Part shown: piece after piece, positions 51,937 to 64,000 of the stretch | Layout: each line of letters opens with the position of its first letter | Numbering within the stretch: position 1 is the stretch's first letter | DNA from: Clavibacter michiganensis subsp. insidiosus | GTDB lineage: Bacteria; Actinomycetota; Actinomycetes; Actinomycetales; Microbacteriaceae | Direction: 5' to 3' | DNA: 64,000 nucleotides | NCBI RefSeq assembly: GCF_002240565.1 | Contig: NZ_MZMO01000001.1 | Coordinates: forward strand, 620,001-684,000 | Notes under the pieces: generated by a model | Database searches by the model: none | Seen by the model: only the letters and a program-made list of their open reading frames with translations | What the model was told of the DNA's origin: nothing | Position numbers and translations under genes: made by a program

Positions 51937-53558
51937 GCGGACCCCGTCACGACCCGTCCCTGTTCCGCGATCGAGACGGCATCGGGGTGGCTCGCGCCCT
52001 CGTCTCCGTCAGCGACAAGACCGGGCTGCTCGAGCTAGCTCAGGTGCTCGCGGAGGCCGGGGTCGAGATCGTCTCCACCGGATCCACTGCCAGCACCATC
52101 GCCGAGGCGGGCCTCCCCGTCACGCAGGTGCAGGACGTGACGGGCTTCCCGGAGTCGCTCGACGGCCGCGTCAAGACGCTGCACCCCGCGGTGCACGCGG
52201 GCCTCCTCGCCGACCTCCGGCTCGAGTCGCACGAGGTGCAGCTGGCGGAGCTCGGCATCTCGCCGTTCCAGCTGGTGGTCGTGAACCTCTACCCGTTCGT
52301 CGAGACGGTCGCGTCGGGCGCCCCCGCGTCGGACGTGATCGAGCAGATCGACATCGGCGGCCCCGCCATGGTGCGCGCGTCCGCCAAGAACCACGCCAAC
52401 GTGGCGATCGTCGTGTCCCCGTCCAGCTACGACGAGGTGATCCAGGCCGTGCGCGCCGGGGGGACCACCCTCGAGCAGCGGCGTCGCCTGGCGGCCGCGG
52501 CCTTCGCGCACACGGCCGACTACGACCGCGCGGTCGCGGACTACTTCCGGTCGACGGTCGTCGGCCCCGATGCGTCGGGGGAGGCCGGCACCGGATGGCC
52601 CGCGAGCTGGGACGTCGGGGGCGAGCTCGCCCAGGTGCTCCGGTACGGCGAGAACTCCCACCAGGACGCGGCCCTCTACCGGCGGCCGGACGGGGCCGGC
52701 ATCGCCCAGGCGGTGCAGCTGCACGGCAAGGAGATGTCCTACAACAACTTCGTCGACGCGGACGCCGCCGTCCGTGCCGCCTACGACTTCGCGGAGCCGG
52801 CGGTCGCCATCATCAAGCACGCGAACCCGTGCGGCATCGCCGTCGCCGCGCCCCGTGCGGTGGACGCGATCGCCGCCGCGCACCGCAGCGCGCACGACTG
52901 CGATCCCGTCTCGGCGTTCGGGGGAGTGATCGCGGCCAACCGCACCGTCACGCTGGGCATGGCGGAGACGGTGAAGGAGATATTCACCGAGGTCCTCGTC
53001 GCGCCGGGGTTCGACGAGGACGCGCTCACGCTGCTGAAGACGAAGAAGAACCTGCGCCTGCTCACGCTCCCGGAGGGGTACCACCGCGAGGACCTCGAAG
53101 CCCGGCAGATCTCGGGCGGCTACCTCGTGCAGTCCGGGGACGTGTTCCCCGGGGACGGAACGCGCCTGTCGGCGTCGTGGACCCTCGCCACCGGGGACGC
53201 CGTGGACGAGCAGACGCTCGCGGACCTGGAGTTCGCGTGGAAGGCCTGCCGCGCGGTGAAGTCGAACGCGATCCTGCTCGCCCACCACGGTGCCTCCGTC
53301 GGGGTCGGCATGGGCCAGGTCAACCGGGTGGACTCCTGCCAGCTCGCCGTGCAGCGCGCGGGCGATCGGGCGTCCGGATCGGTGGCCGCGTCCGATGCGT
53401 TCTTCCCGTTCGCCGACGGACTGCAGGTCCTGCTCGACGCCGGCGTCCGCGCGGTGGTCCAGCCCGGGGGATCGGTGCGCGACGAGGAGGTCGTCGAGGC
53501 CGCCCGCGCCGCCGGCGTCGCCATGTACTTCACGGGGGAGCGCCACTTCTTCCACTGA
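51933..53558 (+). CDS. purH: Bifunctional AICAR formyltransferase / IMP cyclohydrolase
   Basis: A 541-residue enzyme for the last two steps to IMP. The cyclohydrolase part (residues about 20-160) has [31 protein letters not shown] and [20 protein letters not shown]. The transformylase part has [16 protein letters not shown] and [13 protein letters not shown], with the family end FTGERHFFH. Coupled to purN by ATGA. A hairpin follows. Confidence 0.97.
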   Translation: MSGPRHDPSLFRDRDGIGVARALVSVSDKTGLLELAQVLAEAGVEIVSTGSTASTIAEAGLPVTQVQDVTGFPESLDGRVKTLHPAVHAGLLADLRLESHEVQLAELGISPFQLVVVNLYPFVETVASGAPASDVIEQIDIGGPAMVRASAKNHANVAIVVSPSSYDEVIQAVRAGGTTLEQRRRLAAAAFAHTADYDRAVADYFRSTVVGPDASGEAGTGWPASWDVGGELAQVLRYGENSHQDAALYRRPDGAGIAQAVQLHGKEMSYNNFVDADAAVRAAYDFAEPAVAIIKHANPCGIAVAAPRAVDAIAAAHRSAHDCDPVSAFGGVIAANRTVTLGMAETVKEIFTEVLVAPGFDEDALTLLKTKKNLRLLTLPEGYHREDLEARQISGGYLVQSGDVFPGDGTRLSASWTLATGDAVDEQTLADLEFAWKACRAVKSNAILLAHHGASVGVGMGQVNRVDSCQLAVQRAGDRASGSVAASDAFFPFADGLQVLLDAGVRAVVQPGGSVRDEEVVEAARAAGVAMYFTGERHFFH

Positions 53559-53563
53559 TGCCC

Positions 53564-53593
53564 GCGGCGGCGGTCCCACGGGGCCGCCGCCGC
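53564..53593 (+). terminator. Hairpin after purH
   Basis: gcggcggcgg / ccgccgccgc stem with an inner CCC/GGG. The GC-only repeat makes it less certain than the others, but it precedes the rrn promoters. Confidence 0.6.
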
Positions 53594-53639
53594 GCCGGCC
53601 GCGGGAGGCTGTCGCGACACGCCCGGGATGCGGGTTGTT

Positions 53640-53669
53640 TTGCGGGGGGTGGGGTGGTCCGCGTAATGT
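53640..53669 (+). promoter_or_regulatory. rrn promoter P1 candidate
   Basis: TTGCGG, 18-base spacer, TAATGT. The block gcgacacgcccgggatgc lies just upstream (53614-53631). Confidence 0.5.
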
Positions 53670-53769
53670 CTTCTCTTGTCGCCGGAACGGGCGGGAAGCT
53701 GAAAGGCTTCCGGAGCTGTTCTGGCGGGTGATGATCCTGGTGAAACAGAAGTTGCCGCGGCCTTGAGGG

Positions 53770-53799
53770 TTGCGTGTTTACCATCAACTGAGCTAGGGT
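53770..53799 (+). promoter_or_regulatory. rrn promoter P2 candidate
   Basis: TTGCGT, 18-base spacer, TAGGGT. It lies about 340 bases before the 16S start. The remaining leader to 54136 contains no gene; a conserved-looking ttgagaactcaacagcgtgc box occurs near 53918. Confidence 0.55.
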
Positions 53800-54136
53800 C
53801 TGATTCTGCTTTCGACGTGAGTGCTGGGCCTTGTGGTCTGGATCACTCCCACGGGGAGCGGTGGAGTGTGAGCTCCGATGGTTGGCTGTGATGGTCGGTG
53901 TCGGGAGCGTCCGTTCCTTGAGAACTCAACAGCGTGCACAATGTCAAATGCCAAATACCCGTTGCGGGTGTCCTTCGGATGCTCGTTTCGGATTCCTTTG
54001 GAATACAATTTAAACAAACAAGCAAGTCAGTAATGATTTGTTCTGTCGGTTTCAAACTTGCTGGTTCGTGTTCGATTCCCGTTCACGTCTGGCTTTAGAT
54101 GTGCCGACTGCTTTCGGGTGGTCGTGCGTTTAAGCA

Positions 54137-59203
<5,067 letters not shown>

Positions 59204-59321
59204 ACACTTTGCTTGCGTCCACTATGTGGTTCCCGATATACGGTCGGGTATCAATTGAACAACCAGCTTGACTGGTCGATTCATCACAGATTTCATGCTC
59301 TTCGGGGTGTGTGTGAGGTGT

Positions 59322-59438
59322 TTCGGCGGCCATAGCGAGAGGGAAACGCCCGGTTACATTCCGAACCCGGAAGCTAAGACTCTCAGCGCCGATGGTACTG
59401 CAGGGGGGACCCTGTGGGAGAGTAGGACACCGCCGGAC
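59322..59438 (+). rRNA. rrf: 5S ribosomal RNA
   Basis: About 117 bases with paired ends (TTTCGGCGG and CCGCCGGACT) and the conserved core CATTCCGAACCCGGAAGCTA. The 118-base gap after 23S holds only the second strand of the 23S processing stem. Confidence 0.97.
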
Positions 59439-59459
59439 TTAACTTGAGAATGATCGGGG

Positions 59460-59488
59460 AGGCCCGTCGCACATCGTGCGGCGGGCCT
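59460..59488 (+). terminator. rrn operon terminator
   Basis: aggcccgtcgcac / gtgcggcgggcct, 13-bp stem with one G-T pair, loop atc, then TTG. Confidence 0.8.
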
Positions 59489-59634
59489 TGCCGCGTTAAC
59501 GGGCAGTGCGAGCGGAGGCGGGCGGTCCGACGACGGCCCCGCCCCGCGCGCTGGCTGCATGGACGTGCATTTCCGGCCGTCCGTCGGTCTGGTGCCTGTC
59601 AGCCCCCTCACATGGCGGTCATAACAGGTGCCGT

Positions 59635-59640
59635 TATCGT
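59635..59640 (+). promoter_or_regulatory. -10 hexamer TATCGT, probable leaderless start
   Basis: TATCGT-N8-GTG (59649). Confidence 0.4.
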
Positions 59641-59648
59641 CGTCGTTC

Positions 59649-60977
59649 GTGACCGAATCCCGCGAGAACGACCGCACGCCCGGCCAGCCCCGAGACCCCG
59701 CGGCGGGGGACGCATCCCGTGCACCCGCGATCACCCGGAAGACAGACCCGAGATCCGCGCGGGCGAGCGCCGGCGTCCCGCTTGGCAGGGCGTTGTCCGC
59801 GGCCCTCGTCTCCGCGGGCGTCTCCGCGATCCTCGGTCTCCTCTTCAGCGTCCTGACGCTCTTCAGCGCCAACCAGCCGGGTGCCGCGGTCCTGGTGACC
59901 CTGCTCGACTACTGGACCGTCCACACGCTCGTGGCATTCGTGCTCCTCGCCGCCCTCGCGGGCATCGGGATGCATCGCCGGCTGTGGACGTCGATCCTCG
60001 GCTCCGTGATCGCTGCGGTCGTCGGCGCGCTGATCGGCAGCCTCGTCGGTGCCATGGGCCAGGGCGCCACCATCACCGGTGACATCGTCGGCCCGCTGCT
60101 GGAGACGCTCCTCGGCCTCAACCTCATGTTCGTGCTCGGGGTCTCGCTCGCGTCGGTCCTCCTGGGTCGACGTCTGTGGATCCGGCTCGGGGGATCGGGG
60201 GGCGACGCGGTCGCCCGGGAGCGCGTCGCGCTCGTGCGCATCCCCTCCTCCCGGCTCGCCGAGGGCGAGCTGACGCACCTGGACCGCCGTCCTGTCGACT
60301 CCGAGCTCGCCGACCAGCAGTGGGAGCGCTACGTGCTCGCGCTCGAGGAGAGCGGGTGGTCCACCCGCGAGGTGCCGCCGGCCGACGACCACCCCGACTC
60401 GGTCTTCGTGGAGGACGCGGTCCTGGTCCTCGGCACCACGGCCGTGCTCCTCACCTCCGGTGCGGACTCCCGCCGCGGCGAGCGCGCCGGCGTGGAGCGC
60501 GCGCTCGAGGACATGGACCTCGAGGTGACGTCGATCGACCTGCCCGCGACCATCGACGGCGGGGACGTGCTCGAGGTCGGGCGCACGCTCTACGTCGGGG
60601 CGAGCAGCCGGACCAACGCTGCGGGGATCCAGCGCCTGCGCGAGATCGCCGTGCCGCTCGGATACGCCGTGGTGGGCGTCCCGGTCACGAGGACCCTCCA
60701 CCTCAAGTCGCAGGTCACCGCGCTCCCGGACGGCACGGTCATCGGGTACGAGCCGCTGGTCGACGAGACGCGTCTGTTCCCGTCCTTCCTCCCCGTGCCC
60801 GAGGCGGAGGGGACGGCCGTCGTCGTGCTCGACGACCACAGTCTGCTCCTCTCGGCCGCGGCACCCCGCACGGCCGACCTGCTCCGCACCCTGGGCTACG
60901 AGGTCGTCTCCGTCGACATCAGCGAGTTCGAGAAGCTCGAGGGCTGCGTCACCTGCCTGTCGGTGCGCATCGGCTGA
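59649..60977 (+). CDS. Dimethylargininase-like protein with N-terminal membrane domain
   Basis: A 442-residue protein. A hydrophilic N-terminus is followed by three or four helices (about residues 42-180). The C-terminal part, from about residue 190, is an amidinotransferase/deiminase-fold enzyme most like dimethylarginine dimethylaminohydrolase: substrate motif DSVFVED (250-256), TIDGGDVLEVG, His351 in HLKSQVTAL, and the terminal nucleophile region GCVTCLSV with Cys433 and Cys436 (Cys436 aligns with the DDAH/ADI catalytic cysteine). It may hydrolyse methylated arginine or a related guanidine. The membrane domain is unusual for the family. Neighbours (rrn upstream, exporter downstream) give no clue. 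A strong terminator follows. Confidence 0.82.
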   Translation: MTESRENDRTPGQPRDPAAGDASRAPAITRKTDPRSARASAGVPLGRALSAALVSAGVSAILGLLFSVLTLFSANQPGAAVLVTLLDYWTVHTLVAFVLLAALAGIGMHRRLWTSILGSVIAAVVGALIGSLVGAMGQGATITGDIVGPLLETLLGLNLMFVLGVSLASVLLGRRLWIRLGGSGGDAVARERVALVRIPSSRLAEGELTHLDRRPVDSELADQQWERYVLALEESGWSTREVPPADDHPDSVFVEDAVLVLGTTAVLLTSGADSRRGERAGVERALEDMDLEVTSIDLPATIDGGDVLEVGRTLYVGASSRTNAAGIQRLREIAVPLGYAVVGVPVTRTLHLKSQVTALPDGTVIGYEPLVDETRLFPSFLPVPEAEGTAVVVLDDHSLLLSAAAPRTADLLRTLGYEVVSVDISEFEKLEGCVTCLSVRIG

Positions 60978-61027
60978 CCGCGATGGCCCGTGCGGTCGCG
61001 TAGCCCGACGTCCGCGTCGCACGACCT

Positions 61028-61063
61028 GAGCCCGGCCCGCATCCTCGGATGCGGGCCGGGCTC
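61028..61063 (+). terminator. Terminator after the dimethylargininase-like gene
   Basis: A 17-bp perfect stem (gagcccggcccgcatcc and complement) around TC, followed by TTGT. Confidence 0.88.
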
Positions 61064-61092
61064 TTGTGCATGCGTCGCGTCGTCCATATCCT
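61064..61092 (+). promoter_or_regulatory. Promoter of the leader ORF and ABC exporter
   Basis: TTGTGC, 17-base spacer, TATCCT, starting directly after the upstream terminator. Predicted transcript start about 61099, giving a leader of roughly 475 bases before the exporter gene. Confidence 0.5.
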
Positions 61093-61174
61093 GGAAGGCT
61101 GCCTGGAGCGGCCACTCACGTGGTCCGCCGGTGCGGCCCACACGTGAATCGCATACGCAGCCAGGGAGGGTGTC

Positions 61175-61273
61175 ATGACCACGACATCGACGACAGACGC
61201 ACGCACGACCTCGAGCCTGATGGGCGCGGCGGCCGCTGCCGTGGCCCCGGCGTCCCGCGGCCCGCTCCGCTAG
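61175..61273 (+). CDS. Small leader ORF upstream of an ABC exporter
   Basis: A 32-codon ORF with a near-ideal ribosome binding site (GGGAGGG, four to five bases before ATG). The peptide is Thr/Ser-rich at first (MTTTSTTDARTTSS), then Ala-rich, ending PASRGPLR. It does not resemble a structural protein. Position, small size and the hairpin right after its stop suggest a regulatory leader peptide for the exporter, as bmrB is for bmrCD in Bacillus subtilis. The call rests on context; no homology was tested. Confidence 0.55.
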   Translation: MTTTSTTDARTTSSLMGAAAAAVAPASRGPLR

Positions 61274-61285
61274 CTGCCGGTCGCG

Positions 61286-61305
61286 CGCGACGCCCCGGCG
61301 TCGCG
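61286..61305 (+). promoter_or_regulatory. Hairpin 13 bases after the leader ORF stop, part of a structured 5' leader
   Basis: cgcgacgcc / ggcgtcgcg, nine pairs. Further potential stems lie at 61351-61383 (cgtcccgc with gcgggatg, one G-T pair) and 61408-61424 (acggac with gtccgt). The 300 bases 61274-61573 contain no other gene I can support. Confidence 0.5.
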
Positions 61306-61573
61306 TGCGCGGCCGCCGACCTCCACCGGTCGGGCCGGCCGTGCCGCCTTCGTCCCGCGGCGTCGCCGTCCCCGCGCGGGATGGCGGTGGTCACGTGCCG
61401 CGGTCGCACGGACCCCGCGTCCGTCCTGCCGATCCCGCCTCGCCCACCCCGGCGGGAACCCGCCCGCTCCCCGAGCGCCACCCGCCTCCGATCCTCCGAC
61501 GCACGCGTCCCGACGCGCGCGTCCTCCCCGCACGTCCGGCCGCACATCGGTCGACTACTTGAAGGAATGACAC

Positions 61574-63421
61574 GTGTCCACCTCCCCGCCCGCATCGCCC
61601 GACCCGGCGCCGTCCGAGCGGCACGGCCCCCGTCCCGGCACCGTCGCCGTGCTCATGCGGCTGCTGCCGTTCGCCCGGCCCGCCATGCCCAGCATCATCG
61701 CGGGCATGGTGGTGGCGCTCGTCGGCTCGCTGCTGTCGCTCGTCATCCCGCAGATCCTCCGCGGGCTCGTCGACGGGCCGCTCGGCGACGGCGACTCCGC
61801 GGCCGTGGTGCCCGCCGTGCTCCTGATCCTCGGGCTCGGGATCCTCGAGGCGGTCATGATCGCCCTCCGCCGCTGGTTCGTGCTGAAGCCCGGCACGCTC
61901 ATGGAGGCGGACATGCGGAACGCCTTCTACCGGAAGCTGCAGCGGCTCCCGGTCGCGTTCCACGACCGGTGGCAGAGCGGCCAGCTCCTGTCGCGCATGG
62001 TCAGCGACCTCAACCTCATCCGCCGGTGGATGGCCTTCGGCCTGGTGCTGTTCATCGTCAACATCCTCACGATCCTCGTGGGCATCGGGTTCCTGGTCGC
62101 CATCGACTGGCGCCTGGGCCTCGGCTTCCTCGTCTGCTCCATCCCGCTCTGGGTGTACGGCTACCTCTTCGAGCAGAAGTACTCCTCGGTGGCGCGGCTC
62201 AGTCAGGACCAGTCCGGCGACCTCGCCACGAGCGTCGAGCAGTCTGTCCACGGGATCCGCGTGCTCAAGGCGTTCGGCCGAGGCAAGCACATGCACGACG
62301 CGTTCGCCGAGCAGGCGGAGGAGCTGCGCGGCACGGAGATCACGAAGGCGAAGGCCATCGCCGGCATCTGGCTGTGGCTGCTGCTGGTGCCCGACCTGAC
62401 CTTCGCGCTGGCGCTGCTCGGCGGCGTGCTGCTCGCCGCGGGCGGGCAGATCTCGGTGGGCGACCTGGTGGCGTTCTTCGCGACCGCCGCGGTGCTGCGC
62501 TGGCCGATCGAGTCGGTGGGCTTCCTCCTGTCGATGACCTTCGACGCGCGCACGGCCATCGACCGCTACTTCGAGGTGATGGACGAGGACGACGTGATCA
62601 CGGATCCCGCGACGCCCGTGCGCATCCAGGAGCCCCGCGGCCACCTCGTCTTCCGCGGCGCGCGCTTCCGCTACCAGGACGCCGTCGCGGGCCAACCCGA
62701 CCTGATCGACGGGGTGGACCTCGACCTCCAGCCGGGCGAGACCATGGCGCTCGTCGGCGTCACCGGCTGCGGCAAGTCCACGCTCACGGCGCTCACGACC
62801 CGGCTCTACGACGTGACGGGCGGCAGCATCGAGCTGGACGGCGTGGACATCCGCGACCTCGGGCTCGAGGAGCTCCGCCGCCGCATCGCCATGGCCTTCG
62901 AGGACGCGACGCTGTTCTCCTCGACCGTCCGCGACAACGTGCTGCTCGGCCGCCCCGACCTCGCCGACGGCGGGCCCGAGGCCGAGCGGGTGCTCCAGGA
63001 GGCGCTCGACATCGCGCAGGCCGGCTTCGTGCACGACCTGCCCGACGGCGTCGAGACGACCGTCGGCGAGGAGGGGCTGAGCCTCTCCGGCGGGCAGCGC
63101 CAGCGGCTCGCGCTCGCCCGCGCGGTCGCGGCGGCGCCGGACGTGCTGGTGCTCGACGACCCGCTCTCGGCGCTCGACGTCGACACGGAGGCGCTCGTCG
63201 AGGCGGCGCTGCGCCGCGTGCTCGCGTCCACCACCGCGCTGATCGTCGCGCACCGCCCCTCGACCGTGATGCTCGCGGACCGGGTGGCGCTCATGCAGGA
63301 CGGCCGCATCATCGCGGTCGGCCGGCACTCCGACCTGCTCGCCACGAGCGAGCACTACCGGTTCGTCATCTCGAGCCTGGACGTGGAAGGGATCACCGTG
63401 CGCGAGGAGGCCTCAGCATGA
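61574..63421 (+). CDS. ABC exporter half-transporter, degenerate-site partner
   Basis: A 615-residue protein with a membrane domain (about 20-330, six helices) fused to an ATPase domain. Walker [10 protein letters not shown] and signature [15 protein letters not shown] are canonical. After Walker B (VLVLDD) the usual catalytic glutamate is aspartate, Asp529 (DDPLSALD). Such a Glu-to-Asp change marks the degenerate-site subunit of heterodimeric exporters like TM287 and BmrC. GAAGGA precedes the GTG. The stop overlaps the next gene by four bases (ATGA), so the two subunits are made together. Likely a multidrug or lipid exporter; substrate unknown. Confidence 0.92.
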   Translation: MSTSPPASPDPAPSERHGPRPGTVAVLMRLLPFARPAMPSIIAGMVVALVGSLLSLVIPQILRGLVDGPLGDGDSAAVVPAVLLILGLGILEAVMIALRRWFVLKPGTLMEADMRNAFYRKLQRLPVAFHDRWQSGQLLSRMVSDLNLIRRWMAFGLVLFIVNILTILVGIGFLVAIDWRLGLGFLVCSIPLWVYGYLFEQKYSSVARLSQDQSGDLATSVEQSVHGIRVLKAFGRGKHMHDAFAEQAEELRGTEITKAKAIAGIWLWLLLVPDLTFALALLGGVLLAAGGQISVGDLVAFFATAAVLRWPIESVGFLLSMTFDARTAIDRYFEVMDEDDVITDPATPVRIQEPRGHLVFRGARFRYQDAVAGQPDLIDGVDLDLQPGETMALVGVTGCGKSTLTALTTRLYDVTGGSIELDGVDIRDLGLEELRRRIAMAFEDATLFSSTVRDNVLLGRPDLADGGPEAERVLQEALDIAQAGFVHDLPDGVETTVGEEGLSLSGGQRQRLALARAVAAAPDVLVLDDPLSALDVDTEALVEAALRRVLASTTALIVAHRPSTVMLADRVALMQDGRIIAVGRHSDLLATSEHYRFVISSLDVEGITVREEASA

Positions 63422-64000
63422 GCGTCACCGGAGTCACCGGCGAGGAGAGGGACGACTTCTCCCGCGCCGAGAGCAAGCAGATCCGCCGTCGGTCGACGAA
63501 GCTGCTCGTCAGCACCATCCAACCGGTCAAGCGGACGCTGATCCTCACGGCCGCGACGATCCTCGTGGCCACGGCCGCGAACGTCGCCGGCCCCGCCCTC
63601 ATCGGCGTGGGCCTCGACCGCGCGCTGCCGTCGCTGCTCGACACGGGCGACGCCACGCTGCTCGCGCTCGTGATCGGCGCGTACGTCCTGGTCGCGGTCA
63701 CGGGCGCCGTGCTGGTGGCGAAGTACCAGGTGATGTCGGCGCGCATCGCGCAGGAGATCCTCCTCGACCTCCGCAAGCGCATGTTCCTGCACACGCAGAA
63801 GCTCAGCCTGGAGTTCCACGAGACGTACACGTCGGGCCGGATCATCTCCCGCCAGACGAGCGACCTCGACTCCATCCGGGAGCTCCTCAACGGCGGCATC
63901 AACCAGCTCGTGCAGGGCGCGCTCTACATGGCGTTCACCGCGATCGCGCTGTTCTCCTTCGACTGGGTGTCGGGCCTCGTGCTGCTCGCGGCGCTCGTGC
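63418..64000 (+). CDS. ABC exporter half-transporter, second subunit (cut by window edge)
   Basis: The first 194 codons are present. A hydrophilic start with [20 protein letters not shown] is followed by the first helices of an exporter membrane domain ([40 protein letters not shown]) and the coupling-helix region [20 protein letters not shown] with [14 protein letters not shown]. The ATPase domain is outside the window. It is expected to carry the catalytic glutamate that the partner lacks. Confidence 0.93.
   Translation, partial: MSVTGVTGEERDDFSRAESKQIRRRSTKLLVSTIQPVKRTLILTAATILVATAANVAGPALIGVGLDRALPSLLDTGDATLLALVIGAYVLVAVTGAVLVAKYQVMSARIAQEILLDLRKRMFLHTQKLSLEFHETYTSGRIISRQTSDLDSIRELLNGGINQLVQGALYMAFTAIALFSFDWVSGLVLLAALV

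Overview
The window is high-GC (about 70 percent), densely packed bacterial chromosome from an actinobacterium. Gene content, the 16S sequence and the style of promoters and terminators fit the Microbacteriaceae. The 16S looks most like Clavibacter to me, but that is recognition from memory and was not tested by a search. The left edge cuts ptsI (PTS enzyme I). The right edge cuts the second half of a heterodimeric ABC exporter.

Layout. 1-3.8 kb: ptsI end and the mannitol PTS genes mtlA-mtlF-mtlD. 3.9-11.9 kb: translation and transcription cluster infA-rpmJ-rpsM-rpsK-rpoA-rplQ, a GNAT gene, truA, then rplM-rpsI-glmM. 12-12.95 kb: a small, lower-GC patch with two unknown genes, the first apparently frameshifted. 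12.95-21.4 kb: coaA (minus strand), glmS, acpS, two tandem alanine racemases, the second fused to TsaE, then TsaB and a RimI-TsaD fusion, so the t6A tRNA-modification genes are unusually fused. 21.5-24.7 kb: a DUF4190 protein, a methyltransferase-like protein, groES without groEL under two CIRCE-like operators, and RarD. 24.8-30.5 kb: branched-chain amino acid ABC transporter, with the binding protein convergent to the permease/ATPase operon and an extracytoplasmic domain on LivH. 30.7-40 kb: guaB, a frameshifted AbiEi-like gene, guaB3, a KhtT/KhtU-like antiporter pair, SURF1, DUF3817 and guaA. 40-47.6 kb: Bax-inhibitor family protein, glycerophosphodiesterase, PcrA helicase, a probable thioester-forming surface protein and an MpaB-family protein. 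47.8-53.6 kb: sucC-sucD, a DUF6350 membrane protein, purN-purH. 53.6-59.5 kb: a complete rrn operon (16S-23S-5S) with no tRNA in the spacers. 59.6-64 kb: a membrane-anchored dimethylargininase-like protein, a small leader ORF in a long structured 5' region, and the ABC exporter genes.

Much of the window is housekeeping: purine synthesis (guaB, guaA, purN, purH), amino-sugar and wall precursors (glmM, glmS, alr), translation and the TCA cycle. At least thirteen genes have a TANNNT -10 hexamer 6-10 bases before the start codon and no room for a Shine-Dalgarno, which suggests leaderless transcripts. The observations I rate highest are the leader-ORF/ABC exporter region (resembling Bacillus bmrB-bmrCD), the Alr-TsaE and RimI-TsaD fusions, the thioester/LAXTG surface protein, the LivH ectodomain and a 12-18 base block shared by the promoter regions of infA, rplM and rrn. 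I did not find a clearly undescribed multi-gene system.
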